DNA from: Xiphydria camelus
Taxonomy: Eukaryota; Arthropoda; Insecta; Hymenoptera; Xiphydriidae
Direction: 5' to 3'
Length of the DNA: 64,000 bases
Assembly: GCA_963678675.1 (NCBI GenBank)
Contig: OY783199.1
Coordinates: 8,502,355 to 8,566,354 of the forward strand
Part shown: piece by piece, positions 46,002 to 57,193 of the stretch
Layout of the letters: every line of letters starts with the position of its first letter
Position numbering within the stretch: position 1 is the first letter of the stretch
Made by a program: the position numbers and the translations under genes
Notes under the pieces: generated by a model
What the model saw: only the letters and a program-made list of their open reading frames with translations
What the model was told of the DNA's origin: nothing
Database searches by the model: none

Positions 46002-49000
46002 AGTGTATCAAGGACGGTCACACTCTCCCACATGTTTGTATTTTGTCTGCTTATCAATGGCTTAACGAGTCTGACTAGTTTCAGAAAAGAATTTTTTAAC
46101 ATTGCCTTAAACTTATCATTTTCACTCAATTCTTTTGCTGCTATAAATAGTCTGCTACCATAGTTGCGTTCAATGTATGGATGGATCCAGCATCTCTTTT
46201 TTCTTCAATTTCTTAAATAATTATAAATTATAAGTTACAATAATATCTTCATCGCTCAAATCACTAGACATAGACGTGTTTCCTACTACTTTCCGCCGCG
46301 GAAATGAAATGCGCCGGCGTCGCGCCGCCAGCATACCGAGGCTATAATAGTCTAAGATCCGAACTAGAGAGACGTTCTTCACCGATCTGCTTACCGGATG
46401 AAAAGTATTTTTTATCAAACATAATACGTCAATGAACATATCGCGTATGGGTAGGCTAATAAAATATGCTCAAGACTACCCTTGAAACTATATAAACAGG
46501 TGAGCTGATATGAGCAATTTGCACCGATCTGCTTACCAATTAAACTATATATGAAAATAAAGATAATTTTATTGCAAACACGATGGTATAACCCTACCTG
46601 CAAAAAATCGGTCATGAGTCACGGTTGTAAGGCTTTGAAATTTATCGGAGCTAGCCAAGATGCGCGTACTACAGGGAAATTTGCTATAGGACGCAACGTA
46701 GGAAGTGGGCGCGACGCGACGGTTAGATGAGAGAGAGTGCGTACATGCTGCTTCCTCGTACGATTGCCAAAGATAACACTACTAAAATGCCGAGAAAAAG
46801 CGACTACAATGGAGTAGGTACTGGCAGTAAACTTTTAATTACTTTAAATTAAATATAAAATATTAAAATGTGAAAGATTTTTCAAATATTTTCAACTAAA
46901 TATATGGATGGGGAAATATTAATATTTCTATCACACAGAATAATAATATGTTAGTGATAATTATTCGATAAATTTTATCTATTCTATAAAAATACCACAG
47001 CAAACAAACAGAAAAATTACATTTTTTAGAGAGCGATAAAAAATCATTAACAAATTGACGGTGTAAAAAAACTCTATTATAAAACAATGAATACAATAAC
47101 AATCTTTACAAAGATTATAACAATATTACAACAAATACAATATTATAGCCTTCCAAAAACTTGTATGTTGCTAGAATAAGAGTGCCCAGATTTTATATAA
47201 CAGTAACCTAAACAACGCAAAGACTCCAAGAAGAATTTTTCTTAACAATTTATCATTTCAACTTATGAAATCTCGCTTAGAGGAAAAGTCTAGAATTTCG
47301 TCTTTACCTTCAGATATTTTTAATGCGTTACAAACCCACCCCATGAGCCATCGCCTCGACTGTCTGTTTATCACATGTTCGGAAAAAACTTTCACTCGAA
47401 AACCCGGTAAGAACGTTTTTCCCCTTTTTCTGTACTTTCGAGAAAGAGCCATAAAGTAATAAATTGTCCCTTCTCCAGACAGGCAAAAATAAAAATGCAA
47501 AGTTAGTTGAATCTTGAACGAAAATAATTTTACCAGGGATCCAACAGTAATTGATTGAAAAAAATAACGATTGAAAAAGATACTACATTACATTTATGTC
47601 ATAATGGGGAGCACGTATTTTTCCGCAAACTGAGGGATGTAAACAGCGAGTCGCTCGCAGTCGCTTTTTCTCGGCATTTTAGTAGTGTTATCTTTGTCAA
47701 TCGTACGAGGAAGCAGCATGTACGCACTCTCTCTCATCTAACCGTCGCGTCGCGCCCATTTCCTACGTTGCGTCCTGTAGCAAATTTCCCTGTAGTACGC
47801 GCATCTTGGCTAGCTCCGATAAATTTCAAAGCCTTACAACCCTGATTCATGACCGATTTTTTGCAGGTAGGGTTATACCATCGTGTTTGCAATAAAATTA
47901 TCTTTATTTTCATATATAGTTTAATTGGTAAGCAGATCGGTGCAAATTGCTCATATCAGCTCACCTGTTTATATAGTTTTAAGGGTAGTCTTGAGCATAT
48001 TTTATTAGCCTACCCATACGCGATATGTTCATTGACGTACAGTAGACTACCGATAATCCGGCACGTTCGGGACTCGGCCGGTGCCGGATTACCGAAAATG
48101 CCGGATTATCAGGAGATGTGTTCCGCGATTATTAAATGATAAGTCGTAGAATGAATGCAGCTGCAATATGATGTTTGACAGCAAGCGTTGTTTACCAGAA
48201 ATGCTGAGATAATCATTTAAACTCGAATACAAACCAAAACATACCTTTATTCCTGCATTTTGAATAACATAACAATGAAATGTCTTAACAACAAATTAAA
48301 CCAGTGAAATGTGTTACAAATTTACACGTATGTACATAATATGTACTGATGAGACATTTATTTTAAAAAATCTCTAATGTCTTTTTGTTTTGTAGATTCA
48401 GCTCTCTTTTTAAAAAAGTTATTTCTTAGAATATGCAAATTAATGAGTTCTGCACAATTATAACGTGAGTTTGTTCCAGCAAATGTTATGAATTTATTTA
48501 ATGCATCTGCCGCTTCCCCCCAACTGATTTGTTTCTTCTCTTCTTTTTCCGCCTGCCGATACCGTTCGGAAGCGCGATCGTTTGAAAATCGATACTGGTG
48601 CCGGACCATCGGGCATTCCGAACCGTTGGATGCCGGACTATTGGAAGTCTACTGTATTATGTTTGATAAAAAATACTTTTCATCCGGTAAGCAGATCGGT
48701 GAAGAACGTCTCTAGTTCGGATCTTAGACTAAAGCGAGGCTGGCTAGTAAAATCGGTACATCTAGCGCGGTCTCTCACGGGTCGGTGTGGTTTCGGCGTA
48801 GTGGTTCGGGGGACGGACATACGGTACTCCGATAGCAAAGTGGCGCCACCGTGACTGCACACTACTTTCACGCGGTGCATTCGAGTGCATGCACTGGGGT
48901 GTCCATCTTGACATCCAGCGTGAAGCCACACTGCAGTCACACAGTGTAAGTACGATGGTAAAAGTAGAATTTTGCAAAAAGGGGGCGATAAAGTAGGATT

Positions 49001-51948
49001 TCCCGCCTGCCTTATCCACCTACTAGTGTCGGTTTTTTTTTCTCAAACCCGACCCGGCCAGGACTCGAACCTGCGTTCTTTAGGAGACTGGGAACGCTTC
49101 TCGCATTCTACCAATAGACTGCCTAAGCTTGACGTCACACGAAGGGGCGGAGCTTACAAACCTTTCCAAACAAATCGGTTTTACGTGCAAATTGTCCATA
49201 AGAGAGTTTTCTTTTCAAGTGTATCGTTAATTTTGACGTAAATAAGGGTTATGAGCTATATATTTTGGTAAAGTTTGGTCAAACCTAGGATATCCCCAAA
49301 TATTTTAAAATAGGTAAGCTGTATAATATATTTTGTGCTCCTTTTAGATATGTTAGGTTATGAGGTTATATCAATGTTTTGTTTTCATGAACTTTTATAA
49401 TTTTTGAAAACTACTATTTTCTCAGGAGTGTTTTTAAATGTTTTTTTATTATTATTTTCTAGGTTGAACGGTTTAATGGGCATTTATAACCATGGTAATG
49501 TGTTTTGTGCCTGATTGTAAACACTACAGTGACCGAAATCTTTGTACATTTTTCACGTTCCCTGCTGACTTACAAGAGGGAAGGAAATGGATTAACATGA
49601 TAATGTAATATTATTGAATACTCCCAGATAGAAAAGTCTGCCACAGGATTAGTGCAGTATCGTCAATATACGGCCAAAGTTGATGCAGACCTTGTCGAAG
49701 CACGTCTTGTCGGTAGAACGTGATATTCCTACCGTGGCATTGTACCGCAATTCTAAACATTTTTAATTCCGGCATATTGGAGGTAAAATACATGTATACT
49801 GTCAGTACAGGAAGACGATATATAAGGGGGATAGTTTCAAAGTGTATGATCTCCATGCTTCGTAAGCTAACGATATATAAGGGGTAGTAGTTCGTAGGCT
49901 TACGAAACATGGAGATCGTACACTTTGAAACTATACCTCTCATATATCGTCTTCCTGTACTCTAACAATATACATGTATTTTACCTCCAATATGCCAGAA
50001 TTAAAAATCTCTAGAATTGCGGTACAATGCCATGGTAGGAATATCACGTTCTGCCGACAAGACGTGCTTCGACAAGGTCTGCATCAACTTTGGCGGTATA
50101 TTAGCGGCACTGCACTAATCCTGTGGCAGACTTTTCTATCTGGGAGTATTCAATAATATTACTTTATCATGTTAATCCATTTCCTTCGCTCTTGTAAGTC
50201 AGCAGGGAACGTAAAAAATTTACAAAGATTTCAGTCACTGTAGTGTTTACAATCAGGCACAAAACACATTACCATGGTTATAAATGACCATTAAACCGCT
50301 CAACCTAGAAAATAATAATGAAAAAAACATTTAAAAACACTCATGAGAAAATAGTATTTTTCAAAAATTATAAAAGTTTTCATGGAAACAAAACATTGAC
50401 ATAACCTCATAACCTAACATATCTAAAAGGAGCAAGAAATATATTATACAGCGCTTACCTATTTTAAAATATTTGGGGATATCCTAGGTTTGACCAAACT
50501 TTACCAAAATATATAGCTCATAACCCTTATTTACGTCAAAATTAACGATACACTTGAAAAGAAAACTCTCTTATGGACAATTTGCATGCAAAACCGATTT
50601 GTTTGGAAAGGTTTGGAAGCTCCGCCCATTTGTGACGTCAGACTTAGGCAGTCTATTAGGGGCAGAGGTTGAATGGATCACATATTTAATTACCAGGGAA
50701 ATACTCGGAATTATAAAAGATTTTCAAAGTCCTTGAAAACATCGAAAATTTAGAAAAATTCATAAAGAAATCGATAACTACAATATTTAGTTGGGGTGTA
50801 TAAGCTCTGTTCTATAATCTACTATCGAAATATTATCACAAATTTATACTTTTCTTTAAGACTTTTCCACGGTGGAGAAACTCAGTACATATTATGCACA
50901 GCTCTTTGAACAAATGCAAGAATAATGTACAAAAAGTGTAGAAATTCAGAAATTCCTTTTAATAGAAAGATAAAGTGATTTACGATCAAATTCTGAAGAA
51001 GACAATAGATGATTTACGACGGCTAGTCCATTCTACAAAAAAAAAAAGATAAAAAATTAGTTTCTACCAGGACGTAGCTATCTAAATCTTACGAAAAGCG
51101 CATGAATAATATAAATAAGATGCCCAAAAATGAAAGAAATAGACGACAATGAAGAAATGCTCACAACCATCAGAAATCCCTCTTTTGAGTTATTTAAAAC
51201 AGCCAAAAAATCTTGTATAAAATCGAACGATCTATTCTACACAAATCTACTACTGCTCTAACTAAAGGATACAACATTTTTAATTAGATATTTATACTTC
51301 TCTAAGAAAAATCGAAATATCAAGTCTTAAATAACAAATTTTCCCTAATATTTATAAATTTCCATATTGAAATAAAATAAATAATTTAAGTAACAAACTA
51401 ATTTCAGCAAATTTTTCAATTTCTATACTTTTCCTGACTTTACTGTGACAAATTCAGGTTTTCCAGAAATTTCCGACTAGACATCGTGAGAATAATTGAA
51501 TCGATTTATAAGAATAGATATATCCATTAAAAAGATCAATTTAGGAATACATTAGCCGAAGAGTTTTTGAAAGTATAATGGCTTCAAACTATAATCTGCG
51601 AGGAAATGATTTCATGCTTATAGAACCGTATATAGGAATTACTCGGGAATGTGTAAGCTTGGTATTGATTGATATCCTGCTTGGGTGGCAAGACTAGGTA
51701 TCCAAGGACTAATTTTATTTTTCCATTCTGCCCGGTTCTCATCGGTATAGTAGGTATATTATGTAGACCTGCGCGTTAATCGCGTAATAAAAAAAAGTTC
51801 TCTTATACCTATATTATGGATGTTGTTCCATGCGCTGTAAAATGATTAATTATCTATATATATATATATATATATATATAGATATATATATATATATATA
51901 CGGTGTTAATTAATTACATACCTGCACGTGATAATATTGAGCAGACAT
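40516..51948 (-). CDS. AnxB9: Annexin B9-like gene with alternative last exons
   Basis: Exons: 51948-51922 (MSAQYYHVQ), 44365-43984, 42714-42635, 42512-42266, 42132-41951, then one of three last exons (41350-41300, 40818-40768, 40566-40516). Every combination gives 969 nt (322 aa), the usual annexin length. Four annexin repeats are visible with type-II calcium loops [21 protein letters not shown] and SGLGTTD. Annexins bind acidic phospholipid membranes in a calcium-dependent way and act in vesicle traffic and membrane organisation. Donors and acceptors are canonical and phases agree throughout. The acceptor just upstream of the Met (51960-51959) implies a non-coding first exon further upstream; a GTAAGT donor at 53077 is a candidate. 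Intron 1 (7.5 kb) has collected several transposons and a microsatellite without touching exons. Confidence 0.93.
40768..40818 (-). CDS. AnxB9: Annexin alternative last exon 2
   Basis: After ATTTCCAG it reads [16 protein letters not shown] and stop: 51 nt, phase 0. An AATAAA on minus (40646-40641) lies 122 bp downstream and could end this isoform. Confidence 0.82.
   Translation of the reverse strand, partial: SDCSDDYKRLLIALLN
41300..41350 (-). CDS. AnxB9: Annexin alternative last exon 1
   Basis: After AATTTCAG it reads [16 protein letters not shown] and stop: 51 nt, phase 0. It is closest to the shared exons and nearest to the usual annexin C-terminus (SGDYKKLLL). Confidence 0.85.
   Translation of the reverse strand, partial: DDCSGDYKKLLLTLVG
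42791..43470. mobile_element. Harbinger-type MITE in annexin intron 2
   Basis: Ends GTGCGCTTTCACATGGGACC and complement are flanked by TTA on both sides (42788-42790 and 43471-43473). A second inverted pair inside (43150-43412; GTTTCAAAATCGGCC) suggests a nested hairpin. No coding sequence is recognised. Confidence 0.8.
43474..43983. other. Annexin intron 2, remaining part
   Basis: AT-rich intron sequence with no recognisable element beyond scattered CGCG-rich words near 43600-43860. Confidence 0.35.
44551..45862 (-). mobile_element. 1.3-kb inverted-repeat element, copy 2
   Basis: It is the reverse complement of copy 1 (16634-17952), nearly identical along its length, with AAT duplications (44548-44550 and 45863-45865). 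It is inserted in annexin intron 1. The close identity points to recent movement of this family. Confidence 0.87.
45934..46000. repeat. (TG)n microsatellite
   Basis: About 33 uninterrupted TG units lie in annexin intron 1. Confidence 0.97.
46345..48735. mobile_element. Foldback element interrupted by a Tigger remnant
   Basis: The left arm (46345 to about 46800) pairs with about 47660-48040 plus 48655-48735. The right arm is split exactly at a TA where the pogo/Tigger element (48041-48654) inserted. The phrase CACCGATCTGCTTACC occurs twice per arm. The loop (about 46800-47660) is AT-rich, with no protein I recognise. Confidence 0.8.
48041..48654 (-). mobile_element. Pogo/Tigger element, internally deleted
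   Basis: The ends CAGTAGACTACCGATAATCC and (inverted) CAGTAGACTTCCAATAGTCC lie between TA dinucleotides. The minus strand retains the transposase C-terminus at 48609-48358: [17 protein letters not shown], then [14 protein letters not shown] and [10 protein letters not shown] before the stop. The last block is the conserved tail of Tigger/jerky-type proteins. Catalytic and CENP-B DNA-binding parts are gone. Confidence 0.85.
49030..49133 (-). repeat. tRNA-like SINE
   Basis: The minus strand reads GGCAGTCTATTGGTAGAATG (A-box-like) and, about 45 bases on, GGTTCGAGTCC (exact B-box consensus), then GGCCGGGTCGGG and an A-rich tail (about 49030-49036). Spacing fits a tRNA-derived pol III promoter. 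The stems do not form a clean cloverleaf with an intact acceptor, so I call a SINE or tRNA relic, not a functional tRNA gene. Confidence 0.6.
49112..50660. mobile_element. 1.5-kb palindrome carrying THAP exons
   Basis: The two halves are near-perfect reverse complements about a centre near 49887, with almost no loop. Each half has a THAP-like exon start: plus at 49498 ([25 protein letters not shown]) and its mirror on minus at about 50165-50275. The outer edge contains part of the tRNA-like repeat (CAATAGACTGCCTAAG). It looks like an inverted duplication of the end of a THAP transposon. Confidence 0.8.
50661..51854. other. Annexin intron 1, AT-rich remainder
   Basis: No ORF or repeat that I can support. 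Confidence 0.35.
51855..51901. repeat. (TA)n microsatellite
   Basis: About 23 TA/AT units with one TAGATA interruption, 20 bp downstream (in gene orientation) of the first annexin coding exon. Confidence 0.95.
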
Positions 51949-51958
51949 GTTAGTTTCC

Positions 51959-54535
51959 CTGTAAAAGACAACATTTTTATATTAGTTACGTGAATAGAAT
52001 ACTTCTCATTGACCGGCAAAAATCAATAGAACAAGTGATATTGAGTATTATTTTTACCGGCGGAAGTATTAATTACTATCTAAATTACAGAAATAATATT
52101 GCTCCCTCGATTTTTATCTATTTCTAATAATGAGCTTAAGCCTGTTTGGCTTATCGCGCAGGAAATTGAATGTAGGTATATTTACTCGCTGATCTGCATG
52201 TGTAAGGCTGTACAAGTAATCAATCTGTACTGTAAAAAAATGTTTCTAAATATATAACGCGCGTCTGTCTAGACGAACTTGCTAGCTCCATCTCAAGATC
52301 AATTTTACCACTATACTGACGCTATACTTAAACGCGCATTAAAAATATTTTGATACTAAACCAGAGCTGGTTTCAATGAATATTCTTATTAATTTAATTT
52401 TTTAATCTCAAACCTCTATATAGTTACATGGTATATATTTTTACCTATCCCATGTTCGTTTATTTTGGTTATTTGTCATTCTAGGAAGAAATCTTTCAAA
52501 CAAAAATTGTTTGGGGTCAAGGAGAACATATATAGGATACATATAATATATTTTTAATAGCATGCGTTATTTACGAGATTTAAAGACAGCCTTTTTTAAA
52601 AATGGAATTCAATATTTTCATTGAAACCAAAGTTATAGAGCTTACCGAAATTAACAAAAAAGATAATATGAGGGGAAATATTCATCCGCTGAACGCGCGC
52701 GCGCGGAACTTTTATTCAGCACACCATAAACTATAACATATTTTATTTTCAGACAATTTTACCGATTGCCGATTTCCATTTACTCTGTGCGTGGTCCTTT
52801 TTAGCAATCTTAAAATACCTCACTCGATTTTGTCGCTAGCTCTTGGACTATAACGTCAATAACACATGCTATGAAAAATCTATTACATTTATATAGTAAA
52901 ACGGCTAATAATAGAAATAAACGGGATATATCGTATATGGCAGGTAAAAATACTCTTTGTATAATATAGAAATTGTATAGAGACCTCGAGGTGTCAAATT
53001 AATCCATAGGCCAGCAAACTCCGCGCAAGGACCGGGGTAGCCGAGAATTGGAACGTTGAAATCAGATATAAACTTACCCTTAAGTTCAAATGTGCAAAGA
53101 GCAGTCGACTATCTCCGACGAGAGATGCGGTATGCAATGTGTGATTGCACGAGGATTGATCGAGTAAAATTTATCGATCAGATGCCTGGGTGTGGCAATT
53201 TGTTTCAATTCGAGACACGCACTACAAACGTTCGCCAAAGTCCCTCTTTCGAGAACTGGTAACCGCTTCACGCCCGCTTGACAACTGAGGCTCGGGAGTG
53301 GCCGCTGTGCGTTGTAGATGTGTCCTGGTGGGAGCGATGAGCGAGTAAGAAGGATATAAACCGTCGATAGTGGGAGTAAGAAGGAATAGAAGTGGTAGGG
53401 AGCGATGACGCATCGCGGTACTGAAAATCGCAGCGGAGAAGTAATATAAAGAAAAAGGTATCTGAACCTTGTTCTCATATAGAGAAGAAGTATAGCGGGA
53501 AGTAACGAATAAAAGTAAGACAGGTACAGGTAGAAAGGAACTGACTCATCATTAACGGGTTCGTGGAATTTCAAGGGAAGTAAATTGGAAGTAAAGCAAA
53601 AAAGTTATACCGGAATGGAGCAAAACATTTAACGAATAGTGTTTTTGGTATTACAGGGATTCGAAATGTGCAGAGGAGGGAGATAAGAGGAAAGGAATAT
53701 TGAATACCTACTTATACTACTAAATACTACTAAAAAGAAGATTTTAATTCTGTAGAGGCTACTCAGCCGATAAGTGTGAAATCGTAATCGTCATTGCAAG
53801 GCTGAGAAATTATAAAGGCTACGTCATTACATTGGAATTAATACGCGATGCGTAATCATTACGTATGCGCGTATAGTGATGAATCCTTCCGCGACGTGTA
53901 TGACACGGGATCGTCGCTCATCGGATGACGCGAAATTCTAGTAAACTGTTTCGTCAATAGGGGGGGGGGGGGGGGGGTATACGTTATATTTATATATAAC
54001 CGTATATTTTATAACCGTATGTAAATTGAAAAAACTATGAATGAATGAATGACGCTATATTGATATATATGTCGTTTATATACGCTTTTTTCCAAGATTC
54101 TTTACGAAACGTCATTGTATAGGTACATAGGTATATTTCATTTTTACTCAAAACCAATTTACACGTTTATCGTGCGTTTGATATTATTCAATTTTGTCAT
54201 GTTTAATATAATTATTGAAAATTGTTCCCTGTGTCTGAGTTTTGATGAATATTCATTGGTTAATTAAGGGGCAGTATATCTAATCTTCAGCGGTTGCAGC
54301 TAAACGATTCGATAGCGCATCAACATCCCGTAATTAGGGAGTTTTTGAGCTCCTTAATTTTAAAACGTTAAACATAAAACGTTATGTTGAGCATGCGCAG
54401 TGGCTTCATAATAACCGATTACGCTATTAAACGATAACGTGATACCTTATTAGACGGAGAATAGGGTACGCTTAATATAAGCGATAACGGAAATGCATTG
54501 TCGCTAGAGTGCGCCTAGGGAGTAGGGAGAACGAC
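51959..54535. other. Region upstream of the annexin coding exons
   Basis: It should contain the annexin 5-prime UTR exon and promoter (minus strand). A GTAAGT donor preceded by CACATTTGAACTTAAGG at about 53078 is the best candidate exon end. A less AT-rich zone at 53220-53450 may be the promoter region. The long minus-strand open stretch at 53086-53574 has no protein-like features. I see nothing else. Confidence 0.35.
53960..53977. repeat. G18 homopolymer
   Basis: Eighteen consecutive G on plus. It is unusual in such AT-rich DNA; length may be affected by sequencing error. Confidence 0.9.
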
Positions 54536-55939
54536 AATGGGTGCGTTTTCAGCAGATCATACCGCTCCGCAACAGTTGTGGAGCAGCTCAGCAAAAATCT
54601 GCCGAACGCGCATGCTACCGAGCGCTCTAAGGGCCAGTTTTACCAAAGCCAAGTTATACCTAGAATAAGTATACCGAGGATAAATTTATACTCTTCTTTA
54701 TACCTGGTATAAAGCGCAGGCGTTTTACCAGCTCCAAGTTTGCCTGGGATAACTATTCCAGGTATAAGCGTTGGCCATCTAAAATTATTTTTAGGTTGGT
54801 AGTAAGAAGTACTTACTGCGCATGACATTTGGTCGTTTTGACAGCTGTTCCGGCGCGATAAATGAAATTCGGAGTTGTTATTCTCAGTATAACCTAACTT
54901 TTTGTTTTTGACGTCTTTATTCTTTCATGATATAATCATAACCTGATCGTTGTGGTAAATTGTTATTAATTTTGAAATAGTTGATTGATGTACCAGTTTT
55001 TTAATCATCATCTGATGATGACATTGACGTATTACCAAGAATCAGAAATCCAAAGAAAATACGTGCCCGGTAAATAAAAGATATCTATAACAATATATTT
55101 ATATTTTCGTAACAATAACTTATTTTCGAGTCGTCGATAAAAGCATCAGGTACAAAACACGTCCAAACATTCGATATCTCACCAACAAGAATGTGTTCAG
55201 TCTCAAAAAACTATAAGGGTCGTCACACAATAATAGTAATTACAACGTAAAATTGCACCATTTGATCCAAATCTCGTATCGGACAAAATATATTCTAAAA
55301 TCTATAAACTTTTAAATCGCTACAACTTAAGATTTATCACGCGGTGACATTACTCTGAGATTACATAGAGCGGTACAATGTTATCATTTTTTTAAGTATA
55401 CGCGACCCTATCTAAAAAGTATACAAAGAGCGTTGTACGACTTGATGTCTAATGCCGAGGTATCTTACAAAAGTGTATCAATGCAAATCTAAAATTTTTT
55501 CATATTCTACATCGTACGACGGATGTATCACTTCTGCTCCTGAAAACTGCAATCACGCGAATTGAAGAAAGGTATAATGTCTACCTAGATAAATTTAAAT
55601 GTTACTTATACAAGACAATGCAATGGTAGATGACTTCTTTGGTTGATATTATTGGATACCGTTGAGATTCTCGCGATTAGAGACCCGCGTGCGTCAATTT
55701 TAAATTTAAACTTGCATTTTCTGAGTAAAAGAGTGAAGAGAGAAAACAAAATTTTCCCGACGTTTCTATGAGCTTCTATCCTCCTATTAAAAAAGAACTA
55801 TAATCTAAAATGTGTCGTGCGAAATTACCTCGCAGAGAAAGACTCATTTATAAAAGAAGGCTACAATAGCCGTTCCTCGGAGCACCGTCCGACGCGATTG
55901 CTGCGACCCAGAGAACTTGAGTATCATCGAGTTCTTAAT

Positions 55940-56387
55940 CTAGAACGAATTATCGAACGTCAACGTCGCGGTGGAATTTCTACTGTCCGGCGATTGCATT
56001 GCGATATATCGTTTCCGTAAGATCTCTTGAAGGTCGTTGCAAGAGCTATTTTCTCGTTTGGCTCGCAAAGGTCTCCCACCCGGCGATCTGAAAAACACGT
56101 TTAAAAGCCCACTGTGAACAAAATCAATCTTTCGCAGCCACGACATTCTGACAATGCGAAACTCCTCTTTGTTCCTGGCGAATAAAAAGTTTACCGCGAT
56201 AAAATTGTTTAATCGTACCTTGTGACGAGTTTCATTTTGACTTTGTTGATGTTTTTCAGTATGTCGCCCATTGATTTCTGGGAGATCAGTGGCGGTTTAT
56301 GCCGATCGATGAACTTGTAGCCCTGTAAACTAGCTCTCCTCGCGATGTTAGGAGTCGTTGGAGGTTGCTGAGGTGGCGGCATATAAT
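55940..56387 (-). pseudogene. Captured host exons, MTFR-like C-terminus (copy 2)
   Basis: Exons at about 56387-56219 and 56087-55940 encode the same residues as copy 1, including KSMGDILKNINKVK and SPGGRPLRAK, with the same intron and TAG. I see no difference in the coding parts between the two copies, which is expected if the second insertion is recent. Confidence 0.65.
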
Positions 56388-56392
56388 AATGA

Positions 56393-56787
56393 CTAATTAA
56401 AAGTTTTAACATTATGATAAAAACGATTACCTACAGTAATTAGCATTGATCCCGAAGCAAGAAATCTTAAAGTCGGCAATAATTTTGTTGCTGGCTGAAT
56501 TGCTGCATTTCTTGGCGACCTCGAAGCAATGCGATGTCGTATTTGTCCCAATAATCTCTGACAGGTTTGTTTTTCCAAACGAAAGCAAGTGAAGAATTCT
56601 ACAACCATTGTATTCTTCGAAATAGTCAACTCTGGAATAGTTTTGTATTAGATATTGGTTATAAATTAGTAGGTATAGGTATCCTTTATTTACTTACCGG
56701 GCACGTATTTTCCTAGGATTTCTCATTCTTTGTAAGACGTCAATTTCATCATCAGATGATGATTTGACAACTGGCACATCAATCAAC
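56393..56787 (-). pseudogene. Harbinger transposase N-terminal fragment (copy 2)
   Basis: Same fragment as in copy 1 (FRLEKQTCQRLL, TLRFLASGSMLITVG), with the same frameshift and no nuclease domain. Confidence 0.7.
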
Positions 56788-57193
56788 TCTATTTCACAAC
56801 TAATAACAATTATTATGATTCTGTCACGGTTGTGATTCTGTCACGGAATAATAGACGCAAACAAAAAGTTAGGTTATCCCGAGGATAGCTAGCTTATCCA
56901 GCGCTGAAACTGCCGGATAAGCTATCCCTGCATTTATTCCAAAGTTTATCCTATTCCAGACTTATACCATCGTGGTAAAACGCTTGCGTACAGGTTATTC
57001 TCAGTATAGCGCTATACGGCGTTTATACCGTGTTGGTAAAACCGGCCCTAAGTGAGCGTCGCCATGTTTTGTAGCGAAGAAAAGTTAAGGGTTGCATTCA
57101 GCAGATCGAGCATAAACCGCTATCGCTCAGTACGCTCAGAAGTAGCGCTCTCTATTCTGCTGACAACAAGTTCTGGCCGTGGCCTGCGATACA

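Larger units (their letters stand above)
54631..57048 (-). mobile_element. HarbA copy 2
   Basis: The 2418-bp copy differs from copy 1 (2420 bp) by only a handful of visible changes, including a 2-bp gap in TAACTTTTATTTT versus TAACTTATTTT, GTTATCG versus GTTATCA, and TACGTACT versus TACTTACT. TAA duplications flank it (54628-54630 and 57049-57051). It is inserted within another repeat whose halves are at 54540-54627 and from 57052. It carries the same transposase start and captured exons, so both were mobilised together. Confidence 0.9.

Noticed and set aside
45849..46163. Cysteine-valine repeat protein over the TG tract
   Set aside because: Simple translation of a microsatellite.
49030..49133. 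Functional tRNA gene
   Set aside because: Internal promoter boxes are present, but I could not form an acceptor stem and normal anticodon arm; a SINE fits better.
53086..53574. Minus-strand open stretch of 160 codons upstream of annexin
   Set aside because: It has no ATG that fits, odd composition and no recognisable domain; it overlaps the likely annexin promoter or 5-prime UTR.
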